From Silicimonas algicola (GTDB lineage: Bacteria; Pseudomonadota; Alphaproteobacteria; Rhodobacterales; Rhodobacteraceae): a stretch of 64,000 bases of DNA. Location of the stretch: positions 827,637 through 891,636 of the forward strand of contig NZ_QGGV01000001.1 of NCBI RefSeq assembly GCF_003148765.1. Direction: 5' to 3'. Below the pieces are notes generated by a model that saw nothing but the letters and a program-made list of their open reading frames with translations, had not been told where the DNA came from and did not search any database. A program made the position numbers and the translations under genes. Positions 1 to 8,902 of the stretch are shown here, in pieces. Position 1 is the first letter of the stretch. Each line of letters starts with the position of its first letter.

Positions 1-785
1 GACCCGCCTCCGAATGCCGCGAGCGCCAGGGCGACCTGCGCCTCCTCGAGGCCGAAGTCCGCCTTGACGATCACGACCGTGTTTACGATCACCATTGCGC
101 CGGCCGAGGCCACCGCGAGGTTCAGGGCGAGGAGACCGCGCAGGCGCGGCGTCGCGAGATAGATGCGGATGCCGCGCGTCGTGCGGTCGAGGATGCCTCG
201 CCGACGAACGGGTTTGGGGGACGGCAGCGTGGACGTGAGCACGAGAGCGGCCGAGGCGAGAAAGCCGATGACCGTCCCGCCGAAGAGGACGGGAAAGCTG
301 ACGACGGTCAAGAGGGCGGCGGCGAGCATGGGCGACAGCAGGCTTTCGAGATCATAGGCCAGGCGCGACAGCGACAGCGCCCGGGTATAGTCGGCTTCGT
401 CAGGCAGGACGTCCGGGATCGTCGCCTGGAACGTCGGCGTGAACCCCGCAGACGCGGCCTGAAGCAGGAAGATCAACACGTAGATCTGCCACACCTCGTC
501 CACGAACGGCAAAGCCAGCGCCACGACGGCACGGATCAGGTCGAGCGCCACCAGCATCGCGCGTCTCGGCACGCGGTCCGCGAAAGCCGAGGCAACCGGC
601 GCGAGGGTGACATAGGCGACCATCTTGATCGCCAGCGCCGTGCCCAGGACAAGCCCGGCCTCCTCGCCTGCTATCTGCCAGGCAAGAAGGCCCAGCGCCA
701 CAGTCGCAAGACCCGTCCCCACCAACGCAATGACCTGCGCGGCGAAGAGGTGGCAGTATGTCCGGTTGGAAAGGATCGCGAGCAT
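1..785 (-). CDS. MFS transporter, C-terminus cut by window edge
   Basis: The reading frame is open from an ATG at 785 to the window edge (261 residues seen). It encodes repeated hydrophobic helices and starts with MLAILSNRTYCHLFAAQ, the usual entry into helix 1 of a major facilitator transporter. A loop motif FADRVPRRAML lies between helices 2 and 3 and matches the MFS DRxxRR signature. The substrate cannot be told; drug or metabolite export is typical of this 12-helix branch. The stop and roughly the last third of the protein lie outside the window. Longer reading frames over the same DNA on both strands have poor composition and are shadows. Confidence 0.85.
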   Translation of the reverse strand, partial: MLAILSNRTYCHLFAAQVIALVGTGLATVALGLLAWQIAGEEAGLVLGTALAIKMVAYVTLAPVASAFADRVPRRAMLVALDLIRAVVALALPFVDEVWQIYVLIFLLQAASAGFTPTFQATIPDVLPDEADYTRALSLSRLAYDLESLLSPMLAAALLTVVSFPVLFGGTVIGFLASAALVLTSTLPSPKPVRRRGILDRTTRGIRIYLATPRLRGLLALNLAVASAGAMVIVNTVVIVKADFGLEEAQVALALAAFGGG

Positions 786-862
786 GTCGTGCCGATGATG
801 CCGAAGCCGCGCCCGCGCGCAAGGTGAGTTCGAAAGGCCGCGCGTGACATGAAGGAGAGATT

Positions 863-936
863 TGGAGGCGAGTACCGGAATCGAACCGGTGTGCACGGAT
901 TTGCAATCCGCTGCGTAACCACTCCGCCAACTCGCC
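863..936 (-). tRNA. tRNA-Cys (GCA)
   Basis: Read on the minus strand, the sequence folds as a full cloverleaf. The acceptor stem GGCGAGT pairs with ACTCGCC, the anticodon loop is TTGCAAA with anticodon GCA (plus-strand bases 902-904), and the T-loop is GGTTCGATTCC. The discriminator base is T (866 on the plus strand) and CCA is encoded (863-865). The gene lies alone between the MFS gene and the dctM gene. Confidence 0.95.
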
Positions 937-1016
937 GAAGGCCTTGTGTGATTAGGGTGGCGCGCGCGCGGCGTCAAGCGGATTGGAGGGGCGCAGCGGC
1001 TCCGGGAGACGAGCGG

Positions 1017-2312
1017 TCAGCCGGGGTAGCCGAAGACGCGGGGCAGCCAGAGGACGATGCCGGGAAAGAATATCATGGCGGCGAGTGCGACGATGAGGAC
1101 GGCGAGGAAGAGCCAGATTTCGCGGATGATCTCGGCCAGGGGGATGCGGGTGACCGCGTTGATGACGAAAAGGAGGATGCCGTAGGGCGGGGTAATGAGG
1201 CCGATCATGCAGTTCACGACGGCAACCACGCCGAAGTGGACAAGGTCGATGCCAAGCTCGCGGCAGGTCGGCAGGAACAGCGGGATGATGACCAGGATGA
1301 TCGTCGTCGCGTCGAGGATGCAGCCCAGAAGCAGGAGAAGCAGGTTTACCCCGAGCAGGAACACAAGCGGATACACATCGAGACCGACAAGCCGGGCCGC
1401 CAGGATGTTCGGAATGTTCTCGGAGGCCACGACGTAGTTCAGGATCAGCGCGCCTCCGATCACGAGGCCGACGGCTGCTGACGACCTCGCACTCTCGACG
1501 AGGATCGAGCCGAGGGCCCGCAGGCTGAGCGCGCGATAGAAGGCGGCGGCGAGGACGAGGGCGTAGAAGGCGGCGACGGCTGCAGCCTCGGTCGGCGTCG
1601 TGACGCCTCCGTAGATGCCGTAGAGCAGGATCGCGGGCATCAGAAGCGCGGGGAAGGCCGAGACGGCGCGGCGCGGAAGTTCCGACAGCGGGACAGGCTC
1701 CTCGAGCGCGAAGCCCCGGCGGTGCGATATCCAGGTATTCATACCCATGAGAACGGCACCCATCAGGAGACCGGGGACGATGCCGCCCAGGAAGAGGTAC
1801 CCGATCGAGGTGTTCGACACGAGCGCGTAGAGCACCATCGGGATCGAAGGGGGAATGATCGGACCGATGGTGGCCGAGGCGGCCGTGATCGCGGCGGCAT
1901 AGCCGCGTGTGTAGTGGCCGGACTTCGTCATCATTTCGATGATGATCCGCCCGATGCCGGCGGCGTCAGCGACGGCCGAGCCGGACATGCCCGAGAAGAT
2001 CAGCGAGGCCACCACGTTGACGTGACCGAGGCCGCCCCGGAAGCGGCCGACGAGCGCCACGCAGAACCCAAGGAGCCTGTCCGAGATGGTGCCGGCGTTC
2101 ATGATGTTCGCGGCGACGATGAAGAGGGGCACGGCCAGCAGGATGAAGCTGTTGTAGAGCCCGTCCATCAGGATTTTGCCGGCGAGACCGATGTCCTGCC
2201 CTGCGGCGGCCATGTAGACGATGGCGGACAGGAGGATGGCATAAGCGATCGGCATCCCGATGCCCGCCACGACAAGGATCGTCCCGAGGCAGAGGAGGAA
2301 TTCGACGCTCAT
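1017..2312 (-). CDS. dctM: TRAP transporter large permease (DctM)
   Basis: A 431-residue, very hydrophobic protein of the DctM family, the 12-helix subunit that drives Na+-coupled uptake of organic acids in tripartite ATP-independent periplasmic transporters. It starts at MSVEFLLCLGT, where the ATG overlaps the stop of the small permease gene by 4 bases (ATGA), so I reject the longer frame that runs into that gene. Family hallmarks include ADAAGIGRIIIEMM and the helix-rich LVIIPLFLPTCRELGID segment. It is the last gene of the dapA-like/gntR/dctPQM operon. Substrate is unknown; the partner genes suggest a sugar acid or an amino-acid derivative. Confidence 0.93.
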   Translation of the reverse strand: MSVEFLLCLGTILVVAGIGMPIAYAILLSAIVYMAAAGQDIGLAGKILMDGLYNSFILLAVPLFIVAANIMNAGTISDRLLGFCVALVGRFRGGLGHVNVVASLIFSGMSGSAVADAAGIGRIIIEMMTKSGHYTRGYAAAITAASATIGPIIPPSIPMVLYALVSNTSIGYLFLGGIVPGLLMGAVLMGMNTWISHRRGFALEEPVPLSELPRRAVSAFPALLMPAILLYGIYGGVTTPTEAAAVAAFYALVLAAAFYRALSLRALGSILVESARSSAAVGLVIGGALILNYVVASENIPNILAARLVGLDVYPLVFLLGVNLLLLLLGCILDATTIILVIIPLFLPTCRELGIDLVHFGVVAVVNCMIGLITPPYGILLFVINAVTRIPLAEIIREIWLFLAVLIVALAAMIFFPGIVLWLPRVFGYPG

Positions 2313-2869
2313 TCGTCGAGCCGTCCGGGCCCGTGGTGGACCTCTTTCGCGCCGGTCCCGCGGATGGCGCCCCAGGCGACCCACGCATAGCGCAGGGTGA
2401 CGGCGACGAGGAACAGGATATAGACCGCGTAGATGTCGCGCATCCGGATCCAGTCTCCGAAGAGGCTGGAAAGGGTGGCCGTCTTCTTGAGGCGCAGGAT
2501 GTAGAACTTCTCCCACGTCGGCAGGATGGACGCACCGAGGCCGATGACTATGGCGAGGCCGCCCAAGATCAGGAACCAGCGTCGCAGGCCGGGGCGGACG
2601 TGATTGAAGAGGACGTCGAAGGTGACGTGATCCTCGTCGCGGACGACGAAGGCGCAGCCGACGAAGATGATCCAGACCCAGAGCAGAAGGCAGAACTCGA
2701 GGGTCCAGCCGTAAAGGCCTGGATTGAAAAGCGGAACCGACTCCGCGATCCAGCCGAGCCGTGCGGTGTAGCGGACGGTGATCTGGAGGACGAACGTCAG
2801 GAACATCAGCGCCATCAGCGTGCCGACGAATGCCTCGGCAACCCGGCGCAGCACCTTGAGTGCAGCCAT
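2309..2869 (-). CDS. dctQ: TRAP transporter small permease (DctQ)
   Basis: A 186-residue protein with four predicted membrane helices, the size and pattern of the DctQ subunit that partners DctM. It begins MAALKVLRRVAEAFVGTLMAL and has the usual conserved block WVIIFVGCAFVVRDEDHV before helix 3. It sits between dctP (52-base gap holding a hairpin) and dctM (4-base overlap). A strong purine-rich ribosome site (GGGGGGAGGAC) lies just before the ATG. Confidence 0.9.
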   Translation of the reverse strand: MAALKVLRRVAEAFVGTLMALMFLTFVLQITVRYTARLGWIAESVPLFNPGLYGWTLEFCLLLWVWIIFVGCAFVVRDEDHVTFDVLFNHVRPGLRRWFLILGGLAIVIGLGASILPTWEKFYILRLKKTATLSSLFGDWIRMRDIYAVYILFLVAVTLRYAWVAWGAIRGTGAKEVHHGPGRLDE

Positions 2870-2891
2870 GTCCTCCCCCCTTTTCGTCAGG

Positions 2892-2913
2892 CGGGCGGCC
2901 CGAGAGCCGCCCG
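2892..2913 (-). terminator. Stem-loop between dctP and dctQ
   Basis: An 8-base perfect GC-rich stem (2892-2899 with 2906-2913) and a 6-base loop lie in the dctP-dctQ gap. No clean run of T follows on the minus strand, so it may act as a partial terminator or an mRNA-end stabiliser, giving more binding protein than permease. That role is inferred from the common pattern in binding-protein operons. Confidence 0.45.
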
Positions 2914-2920
2914 TCGTCGG

Positions 2921-3916
2921 TCAGTTGCCGAGCGCGTTGATCTGCTCGAGCACGCCTTCGGGCCAGGAGGCCGCGAATTCGGAGCCCTGGTACTGCTCCT
3001 GAACGTGGGCGCGGAAGGCGGCGAGGTCGGGCTCGTAGACTTCGAGGCCGTTCTCGGTGAGGAAGGCGACCAGCTCCTCTTCCTTGGCGAGCTGCTTCTC
3101 GCGTCCGGATTCGGCAGCGGCGTCAGCGGCTTCCTGCACGGTCGCCTGCTGCTCGGGCGTCAGCCCGTCCCAGACGGCCTTCGACAATGCGATGTAGTTC
3201 AGGTCGACGAGGTGCGAGGTCAGCGCGACCTGGCAGGTCACCTCGTAAAACTTCGCGTCGACGACCGTCGGGAGCGGGTTGTCCTGCCCGTCGACCGAGC
3301 CGGTCTGAAGTGCGGTGTAGATTTCGGTGAAGGCCATCGGCGTCGGGTTCGCGCCAAGCGCCTTACCAAGGAACTGCCAGGCGTCGGTGCCGGGCATCCG
3401 CAGGTTGATGCCTGCCAGGTCTTCGGGCGTCTGAACGTCCACCTCGTCCCTGCACTGGCGCAGGTTCACATGCCGGCGGCCAAGGTACATGACGGAGAGG
3501 AGCTTGACGCCAAGCTCGTCCTCGACCTTCTGCTTGAAGGGATCCATCAGTGCGTCGTTGAAGACGGCGACCTGGTGCGCGGCGTCCTGATGGACATAGC
3601 CGGCGGTGAAGATCGAAAATTCCGGGAAGAACTGCGCCAACTCCTGGGCCGAGGCGATGGACATCTCGAGGTCGCCCGAGGAGATGGCCTCGAGCTCGGA
3701 ATTCTGGGCGATGAGCGAAGCGTTGTAGTGCGGCTCGTAGGTCGCGAACTCCGAGACCGCCGGGCCGAAAACCTCGGCCAGTGCGACGGAACGCTGGTCG
3801 GTTTCGGACGCGGGCGTGGACATGCGAAGCGTGATCTTGTCCTGCGCCGCAAGCGGGCCGGCGAGTATCGCCGTGGTCATCAGCGCCAGTGCGGCGCGCT
3901 TGAGTGTCAGTGTCAT
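2921..3916 (-). CDS. dctP: TRAP transporter substrate-binding protein (DctP)
   Basis: A 331-residue periplasmic binding protein. The start at MTLTLKRAAL is set by a strong GGAGGAGG ribosome site just upstream and gives a normal signal peptide ending near GPLAAQD. The mature part has DctP-family features: LRMSTPASETD at the start of the fold, and NLRMPGTDAW, where the family's arginine that clamps the substrate carboxylate sits. It captures an organic anion and hands it to DctQM. The binding-protein, permease and dapA-like genes are encoded together, which suggests the imported solute feeds an aldolase or dehydratase step. Confidence 0.93.
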   Translation of the reverse strand: MTLTLKRAALALMTTAILAGPLAAQDKITLRMSTPASETDQRSVALAEVFGPAVSEFATYEPHYNASLIAQNSELEAISSGDLEMSIASAQELAQFFPEFSIFTAGYVHQDAAHQVAVFNDALMDPFKQKVEDELGVKLLSVMYLGRRHVNLRQCRDEVDVQTPEDLAGINLRMPGTDAWQFLGKALGANPTPMAFTEIYTALQTGSVDGQDNPLPTVVDAKFYEVTCQVALTSHLVDLNYIALSKAVWDGLTPEQQATVQEAADAAAESGREKQLAKEEELVAFLTENGLEVYEPDLAAFRAHVQEQYQGSEFAASWPEGVLEQINALGN

Positions 3917-3959
3917 GGGTTCCTCCTCCGATATGATCCGGACTTTGCCGGGTTCTGGT

Positions 3960-4613
3960 TCACACTCCAAGCGCTCTTCGCTTGGCGCTGTCGATGTGGG
4001 CGTGGATGGCTTCGACCGTGCGTGCCGGATCGCGGGCCTCGAGCGCCTGAATGACGGTCAGGTGTTCGTCCATGACCGAAACGACGAGTTCGGGCAGCAT
4101 TCGCGTGTCGGCGTTGCGGATCAGCCTGATCTTGATGGCGTTGACGCGGTGGATGTCCGAGATGATGCGGTTCTGCATGTGATCGACCACGTGGTCGTGG
4201 AACGCCCAGTCCATGCGCTGCGCGCGAGAAAGGAGATCCGGTGTCACCCCCTCGGTCGCCTCTCGGCGGATCGAGGCGTGGTCCTCGGCGATGCGGGCCA
4301 GATCCTGGTCGGCCGCAGTCTCACTGAAGCGCGCGAAGGCTTCGCCCTCGATGATGCGGCGAAGCTGGAAGGCGCTGCGGATGAGGTCGAGGTCGATGGC
4401 CAGCACCTGAAGCCCGCGCTTGGGCGAGGTGCGGATCAACCCATCGGCCTCGAGCCGGGGGATCATCTCGCGGATCGCACCGAGCGGCATTCCTGTCAGC
4501 TCTACCAATTCGCGCTGCGAGACGAACTGGCCCGGCTCGATGTCGCGCGCCAGCAGCTTCTCGGTGAAGCTGGAATAGGCGTGGTCGCGCAGACGGGTGT
4601 TCGCCTCGGCCAT
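3960..4613 (-). CDS. GntR-family regulator with FCD domain
   Basis: A 217-residue regulator. The N-terminal winged helix (about residues 5-70) carries SQRELVELTGMPLGAIREMIPRLE, typical of GntR DNA-binding domains. The rest is an all-helical FCD ligand domain with the expected metal or ligand histidines (FHDHVVDH, MDEHLTVIQA, IHAHIDSAKRR). I start it at MAEANTR, whose ATG lies 1 base after the dapA-like stop; a longer frame exists but would overlap that gene. It probably represses this operon and perhaps the divergent TAXI unit, and is released by the transported compound or a derivative. Confidence 0.9.
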   Translation of the reverse strand: MAEANTRLRDHAYSSFTEKLLARDIEPGQFVSQRELVELTGMPLGAIREMIPRLEADGLIRTSPKRGLQVLAIDLDLIRSAFQLRRIIEGEAFARFSETAADQDLARIAEDHASIRREATEGVTPDLLSRAQRMDWAFHDHVVDHMQNRIISDIHRVNAIKIRLIRNADTRMLPELVVSVMDEHLTVIQALEARDPARTVEAIHAHIDSAKRRALGV

Positions 4614-4614
4614 G

Positions 4615-5469
4615 TCAGGCGGCGCTGACGTCTGCCGGGAGGAGCGTGGCGCGGGCGGCGGCGTCAAGAGGGGCCAGCGGCGGGCGCAGGCGGTTCCAGC
4701 CCTTGTCGCCGGTCCGCGCGCTGATGAGGGTCTTGAGCGCGGCGACCACGGGGACCGAGACGACGCGCGTGACCTCTTCGGACAGGGCGGTATCTTCTGT
4801 TGCGGTCTCGACGATGCGCTTCATGCGGGCAGGGTAGAGGTTCGCCATGCCGGTGATCGCTCCCCCGGCGCCAAGTGCCATGGCGCGGTGCAGAAGCCGC
4901 TCGTCGCCGACGAGAACGGTCAGGCTGCCCAGGTCGAGGAAGGACCGCGCCGTGTCCCAGTTGCCGGAGCTGTCCTTGATCGCGCGGATGCGCTTCCCCG
5001 CCGAGCCGACGAGCCGGCCGACGAGGCCGGCCGAGAGCCCGACGCCCGAGACCTGCGGAATGTGGTAAAGAATGTACCGCGCTTCGGCGTCGGTGCGTGC
5101 GAATAGCTCCGAATGCCAGGCGAAGAGGCCGTCGTCGCTGTTGCCTTTGAAGTAGAAGGGCGGGAGCAGGAGGAAGTCCGACACGCCCCTGTCGCGTCCC
5201 TGCGCAACCTGCCGAGCGGCATCGCCCAGTGAGTTCGCACAGACACCCAGAACGATCTTCGAGGCCGGGATGCCCGCCGACAAGAGAGCGTCGATGCCCG
5301 CCTCGCGCTCGTCCATCGCGATCGAGGCGCCTTCGCCTGTCGTGCCGTAAAGGGTCACGCCGTCGGCGCCCTCGGTCATCAGCGTGCGGGCGTGTGCCCC
5401 GAGACGCGCGAGGTCGATGGCGCCGTTCTCCTCGAACGGTGTGAGGAGTGCTGTGGAAATGCCGAACAT
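4615..5469 (-). CDS. Dihydrodipicolinate synthase/N-acetylneuraminate lyase family protein
   Basis: A 284-residue class I aldolase-type protein of the DapA superfamily. It has the pyruvate-binding GTTGE motif (42-46), the proton-relay tyrosine in YILYHIP (Tyr135) and the Schiff-base lysine in IKDSSG (Lys165). True DapA for lysine synthesis is usually not linked to a TRAP operon, so a catabolic role is more likely, such as cleaving or dehydrating a keto-sugar acid or a hydroxyproline-type intermediate. It is the first gene of the leftward operon, followed directly by the gntR gene. Family is certain, reaction is not. Confidence 0.88.
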   Translation of the reverse strand: MFGISTALLTPFEENGAIDLARLGAHARTLMTEGADGVTLYGTTGEGASIAMDEREAGIDALLSAGIPASKIVLGVCANSLGDAARQVAQGRDRGVSDFLLLPPFYFKGNSDDGLFAWHSELFARTDAEARYILYHIPQVSGVGLSAGLVGRLVGSAGKRIRAIKDSSGNWDTARSFLDLGSLTVLVGDERLLHRAMALGAGGAITGMANLYPARMKRIVETATEDTALSEEVTRVVSVPVVAALKTLISARTGDKGWNRLRPPLAPLDAAARATLLPADVSAA

Positions 5470-5517
5470 GAGCGAGTCGTCCCCCTGAATCGCCCTGATC
5501 CTAGGAGAACCTTCAGA

Positions 5518-5547
5518 TATGCGCAACTGACATGTCAGATGTGCATA
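5518..5547. promoter_or_regulatory. Candidate GntR operator palindrome
   Basis: A 30-base inverted repeat centred at 5532/5533 with 13 of 15 base pairs matching; its core CTGACATGTCAG is a perfect palindrome. It lies in the gap between the divergent dapA-like and TAXI genes, about 50 bases from the former start. Position and symmetry fit a dimeric GntR/FCD repressor site that controls one or both units. Which protein binds is inference. Confidence 0.6.
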
Positions 5548-5657
5548 CGATTGCCCCAGCGTCGGGGGCCCGTGTTCAAGGGGGTTCAGACCTTGAGATC
5601 CCGTTCCGGATGGTCGTAACTGGTCTCAGTCAAATGCAGCGGAGGTTAAGAACCGAC

Positions 5658-6662
5658 ATGAAACACCTTAACATACTCGCAAGTGTCGCACTCGCGGCGG
5701 GGCTCGCCGCCTCGACGGCAGGCGCGCAGGACATGGCCTTCTTCCGCATCGGAACGGGCGGCACGGCCGGCACCTATTATCCGATCGGGGGCCTTCTCGC
5801 CAATGCCATCTCGAACCCGCCTGGCTCGCGTCCCTGCGAAGAGGGCGGGTCCTGCGGCGTTCCGGGCCTCGTGGCCTCGGCGCTGTCGGCGAACGGCTCG
5901 GTCGCCAACATCAACGCAATCGCGGGCGGCACGCTCGAGTCCGGCTTCTCGCAGTCCGACGTGGCGACCTGGGCCTATACCGGCACCGGCATCTGGGAAG
6001 GAAAGCCGGCCGTCGAGAACCTGCGGACCATCGCGAACCTCTATCCCGAAAGCATCCACCTGATCGCCAGCGCCGACTCGGGCATCGCCGGCGTTGCCGA
6101 TCTTGCAGGCAAGCGCGTGTCGCTCGACGAGCCGGGATCGGGCACACTTGTCGACGCCAAGATCATCCTCGAAGGCTATGGCCTGTCCGAAGCAGACATC
6201 CAGCCCGAATATCTGAAGCCCGACCAGGCTGCGGATCGGATGCGGGATGGCGCGATGGACGCGTTCTTCTTCGTGGGCGGCTATCCCGCGGGCGCGATCT
6301 CGGAGCTGGCGAGCCAGCACGACGTCAAGGTGATCCCGATCAGCTGCGAGGATGCGCCGTCGATCTGCGAGCAGTTCCAGTTCTTCGCGACCGACACCGT
6401 GCCGGGCGGCACCTACGAGGGCAATCCCGACGACGTGAACACGCTTTCGGTGGGCGCTCAGTGGATCACCAGCGCGGATCAGCCTGAAGACCTGATCTAC
6501 GAGATCACGAAGGCCCTGTGGAACGACAACACCCGCAAGCAGCTCGACGCGGGCCATGCCAAGGGCAAGATCATCACCAAGGAGACCGCGCTCGACGGCA
6601 TCGGTGTGCCGCTCCATGCGGGTGCCGAAAAGTTCTACAAGGAAGCCGGCCTGCTCCAGTAA
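5658..6662 (+). CDS. TAXI-family TRAP substrate-binding protein
   Basis: A 334-residue exported binding protein. Start MKHLNILASVALAAG is supported by GGAGGT 11 bases upstream and gives a signal peptide cut near AGAQD. The mature N-terminus has the TAXI hallmark GTGGTAGTYYPIGG, followed by a cysteine pair (PCEEGGSCGVPG) and the GSVANINAI segment. TAXI proteins deliver substrates such as glutamate or other organic anions to a single fused permease, which is the next gene. A terminator-like hairpin separates the two. Confidence 0.92.
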   Translation: MKHLNILASVALAAGLAASTAGAQDMAFFRIGTGGTAGTYYPIGGLLANAISNPPGSRPCEEGGSCGVPGLVASALSANGSVANINAIAGGTLESGFSQSDVATWAYTGTGIWEGKPAVENLRTIANLYPESIHLIASADSGIAGVADLAGKRVSLDEPGSGTLVDAKIILEGYGLSEADIQPEYLKPDQAADRMRDGAMDAFFFVGGYPAGAISELASQHDVKVIPISCEDAPSICEQFQFFATDTVPGGTYEGNPDDVNTLSVGAQWITSADQPEDLIYEITKALWNDNTRKQLDAGHAKGKIITKETALDGIGVPLHAGAEKFYKEAGLLQ

Positions 6663-6707
6663 GCCGATGCGGTTCGGGACGGCGTCCCGGACCCCGAGCC
6701 GACCGGA

Positions 6708-6740
6708 GGGGCCGCGAACCAGCGTCGCGGCCCCTTTCCT
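6708..6740 (+). terminator. Strong stem-loop with T-rich tail between TAXI gene and permease gene
   Basis: A perfect 10-base GC-rich stem (6708-6717 with 6725-6734), a 7-base loop and then TTTCCTTT. It looks like a rho-independent terminator placed inside the operon. It probably lets most transcripts stop after the binding-protein gene, with partial read-through into the permease gene. Confidence 0.7.
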
Positions 6741-6767
6741 TTGCAAAGGCCGACAGGAGCGCAGCCG

Positions 6768-8849
6768 ATGGTGGAGAACAGGAACGCAGTGGACGAGGAC
6801 GTCCGCGAGCTGACAGCCGACGAGCTTCAGGCGATCGAGGAAGAATACGATCCCGAGTTGCGGTTCCGCGTTCTCGTCTGGCCGCTGGCGCTGGTCCTCG
6901 GCGCCGTCCTGTTCCTTCTGTCGTGCTATCACTACTACACGGCGGGCTTCGGCATCCCGCAGGCGACCGTCCACCGCGGCCTGCATCTTGGTGTGACCCT
7001 GATGGTCGTCTTCCTCAGCTTCTCGGCGTTTGGCAGGAAGGAACGCCCGCACAGCGTCACCTCGCCGTTCGGGATGCCGCTCCTTGACTGGGCGATGGCC
7101 ATCGCAGGCCTCGTCAGCGCCCTCTACGTGCCCTGGATCTATAGCGATCTGGCGTTCCGCGTCGGGAACCCGCTGCCCATAGACGTCGCCATGGGCACGA
7201 TCCTGATTGTCGTTCTGCTCGAGGCCGTGCGGAGGTCGATGGGCTGGCCGCTGCCGGTCATCGCCATTCTGTTCATCGCCTATGCCTACTTCGGCAAGTC
7301 GATGCCCGGCATCTTCGTCCATCCCGGCGCAAGCTGGTCGAACATCGTCAACCACCTCTACCTCACGTCTCAAGGCATCTACGGCACGGCGCTGGGCGTC
7401 ATCGCGACCTACGTCTTCCACTTCGTCCTGTTCGGGGTGATGGCGACGCGGATCGGGCTGGGGCAGTTGTTCATCGACGTGGCTTCGGCTCTGGCGGGGC
7501 GTTATGCAGGCGGTCCGGCGAAGGTCTCGGTCCTGTCGTCCGCACTCCTCGGCTCGATCTCGGGCTCGTCCATCGCCAACACGGTGACGACGGGCGCGCT
7601 GACCATCCCGGCCATGATCCGCATCGGGTATCCCCGCCATTTCGCCGCCGCGGTCGAGGCCGCAGCTTCGACGGGTGGCCAGATCACGCCGCCCGTCATG
7701 GGGGCGGTGGCGTTCCTCATGATCGAATACCTGGGACTCCCGCTGACCACGATCCTGACGGCAGCGCTCGTGCCCGCGTTCATGCACTTCTTCGGCGTTC
7801 TCGTTCAGGTCCACCTCGAGGCGAGGCGGCTGGGTCTGCGGGGCCTGTCGCCCGAAGAGATCCCGAACGCCTGGCGCGTGCTGAAGGCCGGCTGGCTGTC
7901 GGTCTTGCCGCTTCTCATCCTCATCGCAGTCCTTCTGTCGGGCCGCACGCCCTTCGCGGCCGCGTTCTATTCGATCACGGCCTGCATTGTCGTCCTCGCC
8001 ATACAGCAGGTCATGGCGTCTGGCATCGTCGGGGGGATCAAGGGCACGGCCCACGGGGTCTGGGAAGGGTTCATTCTCGGCGCGAAGCAGTCGCTGTCGG
8101 TGACCGCGGCCGCAGCGCTCGTCGGCGTCGTGATCGGTGTCGTGACGCTGACCGGGGTCGGTTTCAAGATCGCCTACATGGTGACGGGCATCGCGAGCGG
8201 CTGGGCGGTGTCGCTGCACGATGCGCTGACGTTCCTGCCGTTCGAGCTGATGACGGTGCCGTCGCTGACGCTGCTCTTCACTCTGATCCTTACGGCGATC
8301 GTGTGCATCCTGATGGGCTGCGGCATACCGACGACCGCCAACTACATCATCATGGTGGCAGTCGCCGCGCCGATCCTGGGGCTTCTCGGGGTTCAGCCCC
8401 TCGTGGCCCACTACTTCGTCTTCTATTACGGAGTGCTCGCGGACGTGACACCACCCGTGGCGATGGCGGCCTACGCCGGGGCGGGGATCGCCGGGGCGAA
8501 TGCCTTCAAGGCGGGGAACACGGCCTTCCGTCTGAGCATGGGCAAGGCGCTTGTGCCCTTCGTCTTCGCGTTCCAGCCCGCGCTTCTGATCGTGACGGAC
8601 GGGTTCACCTGGCCTGCGTTCCTTCTCGCCTTCACCGGTGCGGCGCTGGGGATATGGGTCCTCGCCTCTGCCGTGTCGGGGTGGCTCTTCGCGCCGATCC
8701 ACTGGGTAGAGCGCCTGCTTCTGGTGATCGCCGCGCTTCTGCTGGTGGCGCCGAGCTTGCCCGCGACGGCCGTCGGGCTATTGCTCGTCGCACCGGTGGC
8801 GCTGCGTCAGCTTGTTCCCCGCTGGACCAGAGGTGCCGCAGCGGGTTGA
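6768..8849 (+). CDS. TRAP transporter fused permease (4TM/12TM)
   Basis: A 693-residue membrane protein that joins the DctQ-like and DctM-like parts in one chain, the standard partner of TAXI binding proteins. The N-terminal soluble stretch is acidic (LTADELQAIEEEYDPELRF), followed by the small-subunit helices and then the large part with GSISGSSIANTVTTGALTIPAMIR and GGQITPPVMGAVAFLM, both DctM-family signatures. I use the ATG at 6768 with CAGGAGC upstream. A 1018-residue frame on the opposite strand across this gene is a shadow of its GC-rich codons. Confidence 0.93.
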   Translation: MVENRNAVDEDVRELTADELQAIEEEYDPELRFRVLVWPLALVLGAVLFLLSCYHYYTAGFGIPQATVHRGLHLGVTLMVVFLSFSAFGRKERPHSVTSPFGMPLLDWAMAIAGLVSALYVPWIYSDLAFRVGNPLPIDVAMGTILIVVLLEAVRRSMGWPLPVIAILFIAYAYFGKSMPGIFVHPGASWSNIVNHLYLTSQGIYGTALGVIATYVFHFVLFGVMATRIGLGQLFIDVASALAGRYAGGPAKVSVLSSALLGSISGSSIANTVTTGALTIPAMIRIGYPRHFAAAVEAAASTGGQITPPVMGAVAFLMIEYLGLPLTTILTAALVPAFMHFFGVLVQVHLEARRLGLRGLSPEEIPNAWRVLKAGWLSVLPLLILIAVLLSGRTPFAAAFYSITACIVVLAIQQVMASGIVGGIKGTAHGVWEGFILGAKQSLSVTAAAALVGVVIGVVTLTGVGFKIAYMVTGIASGWAVSLHDALTFLPFELMTVPSLTLLFTLILTAIVCILMGCGIPTTANYIIMVAVAAPILGLLGVQPLVAHYFVFYYGVLADVTPPVAMAAYAGAGIAGANAFKAGNTAFRLSMGKALVPFVFAFQPALLIVTDGFTWPAFLLAFTGAALGIWVLASAVSGWLFAPIHWVERLLLVIAALLLVAPSLPATAVGLLLVAPVALRQLVPRWTRGAAAG

Positions 8850-8902
8850 GCGGGAGAAGCGGCTGGCGCCGCAGAGAACGGCGCTGGCAGTTACGTGAGA
8901 TC

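Noticed and set aside
400..930. Minus-strand frame across the MFS start and tRNA-Cys
   Set aside because: It overlaps the tRNA and the real MFS frame, and its composition is Arg/Ala/Gly-rich noise.
2333..4054. 573-residue plus-strand frame over dctQ and dctP
   Set aside because: Antisense shadow; the minus-strand genes have clear families and ribosome sites.
5646..8702. 1018-residue open frame on the minus strand
   Set aside because: Shadow of the TAXI and fused permease genes; charged low-complexity composition and no domain.
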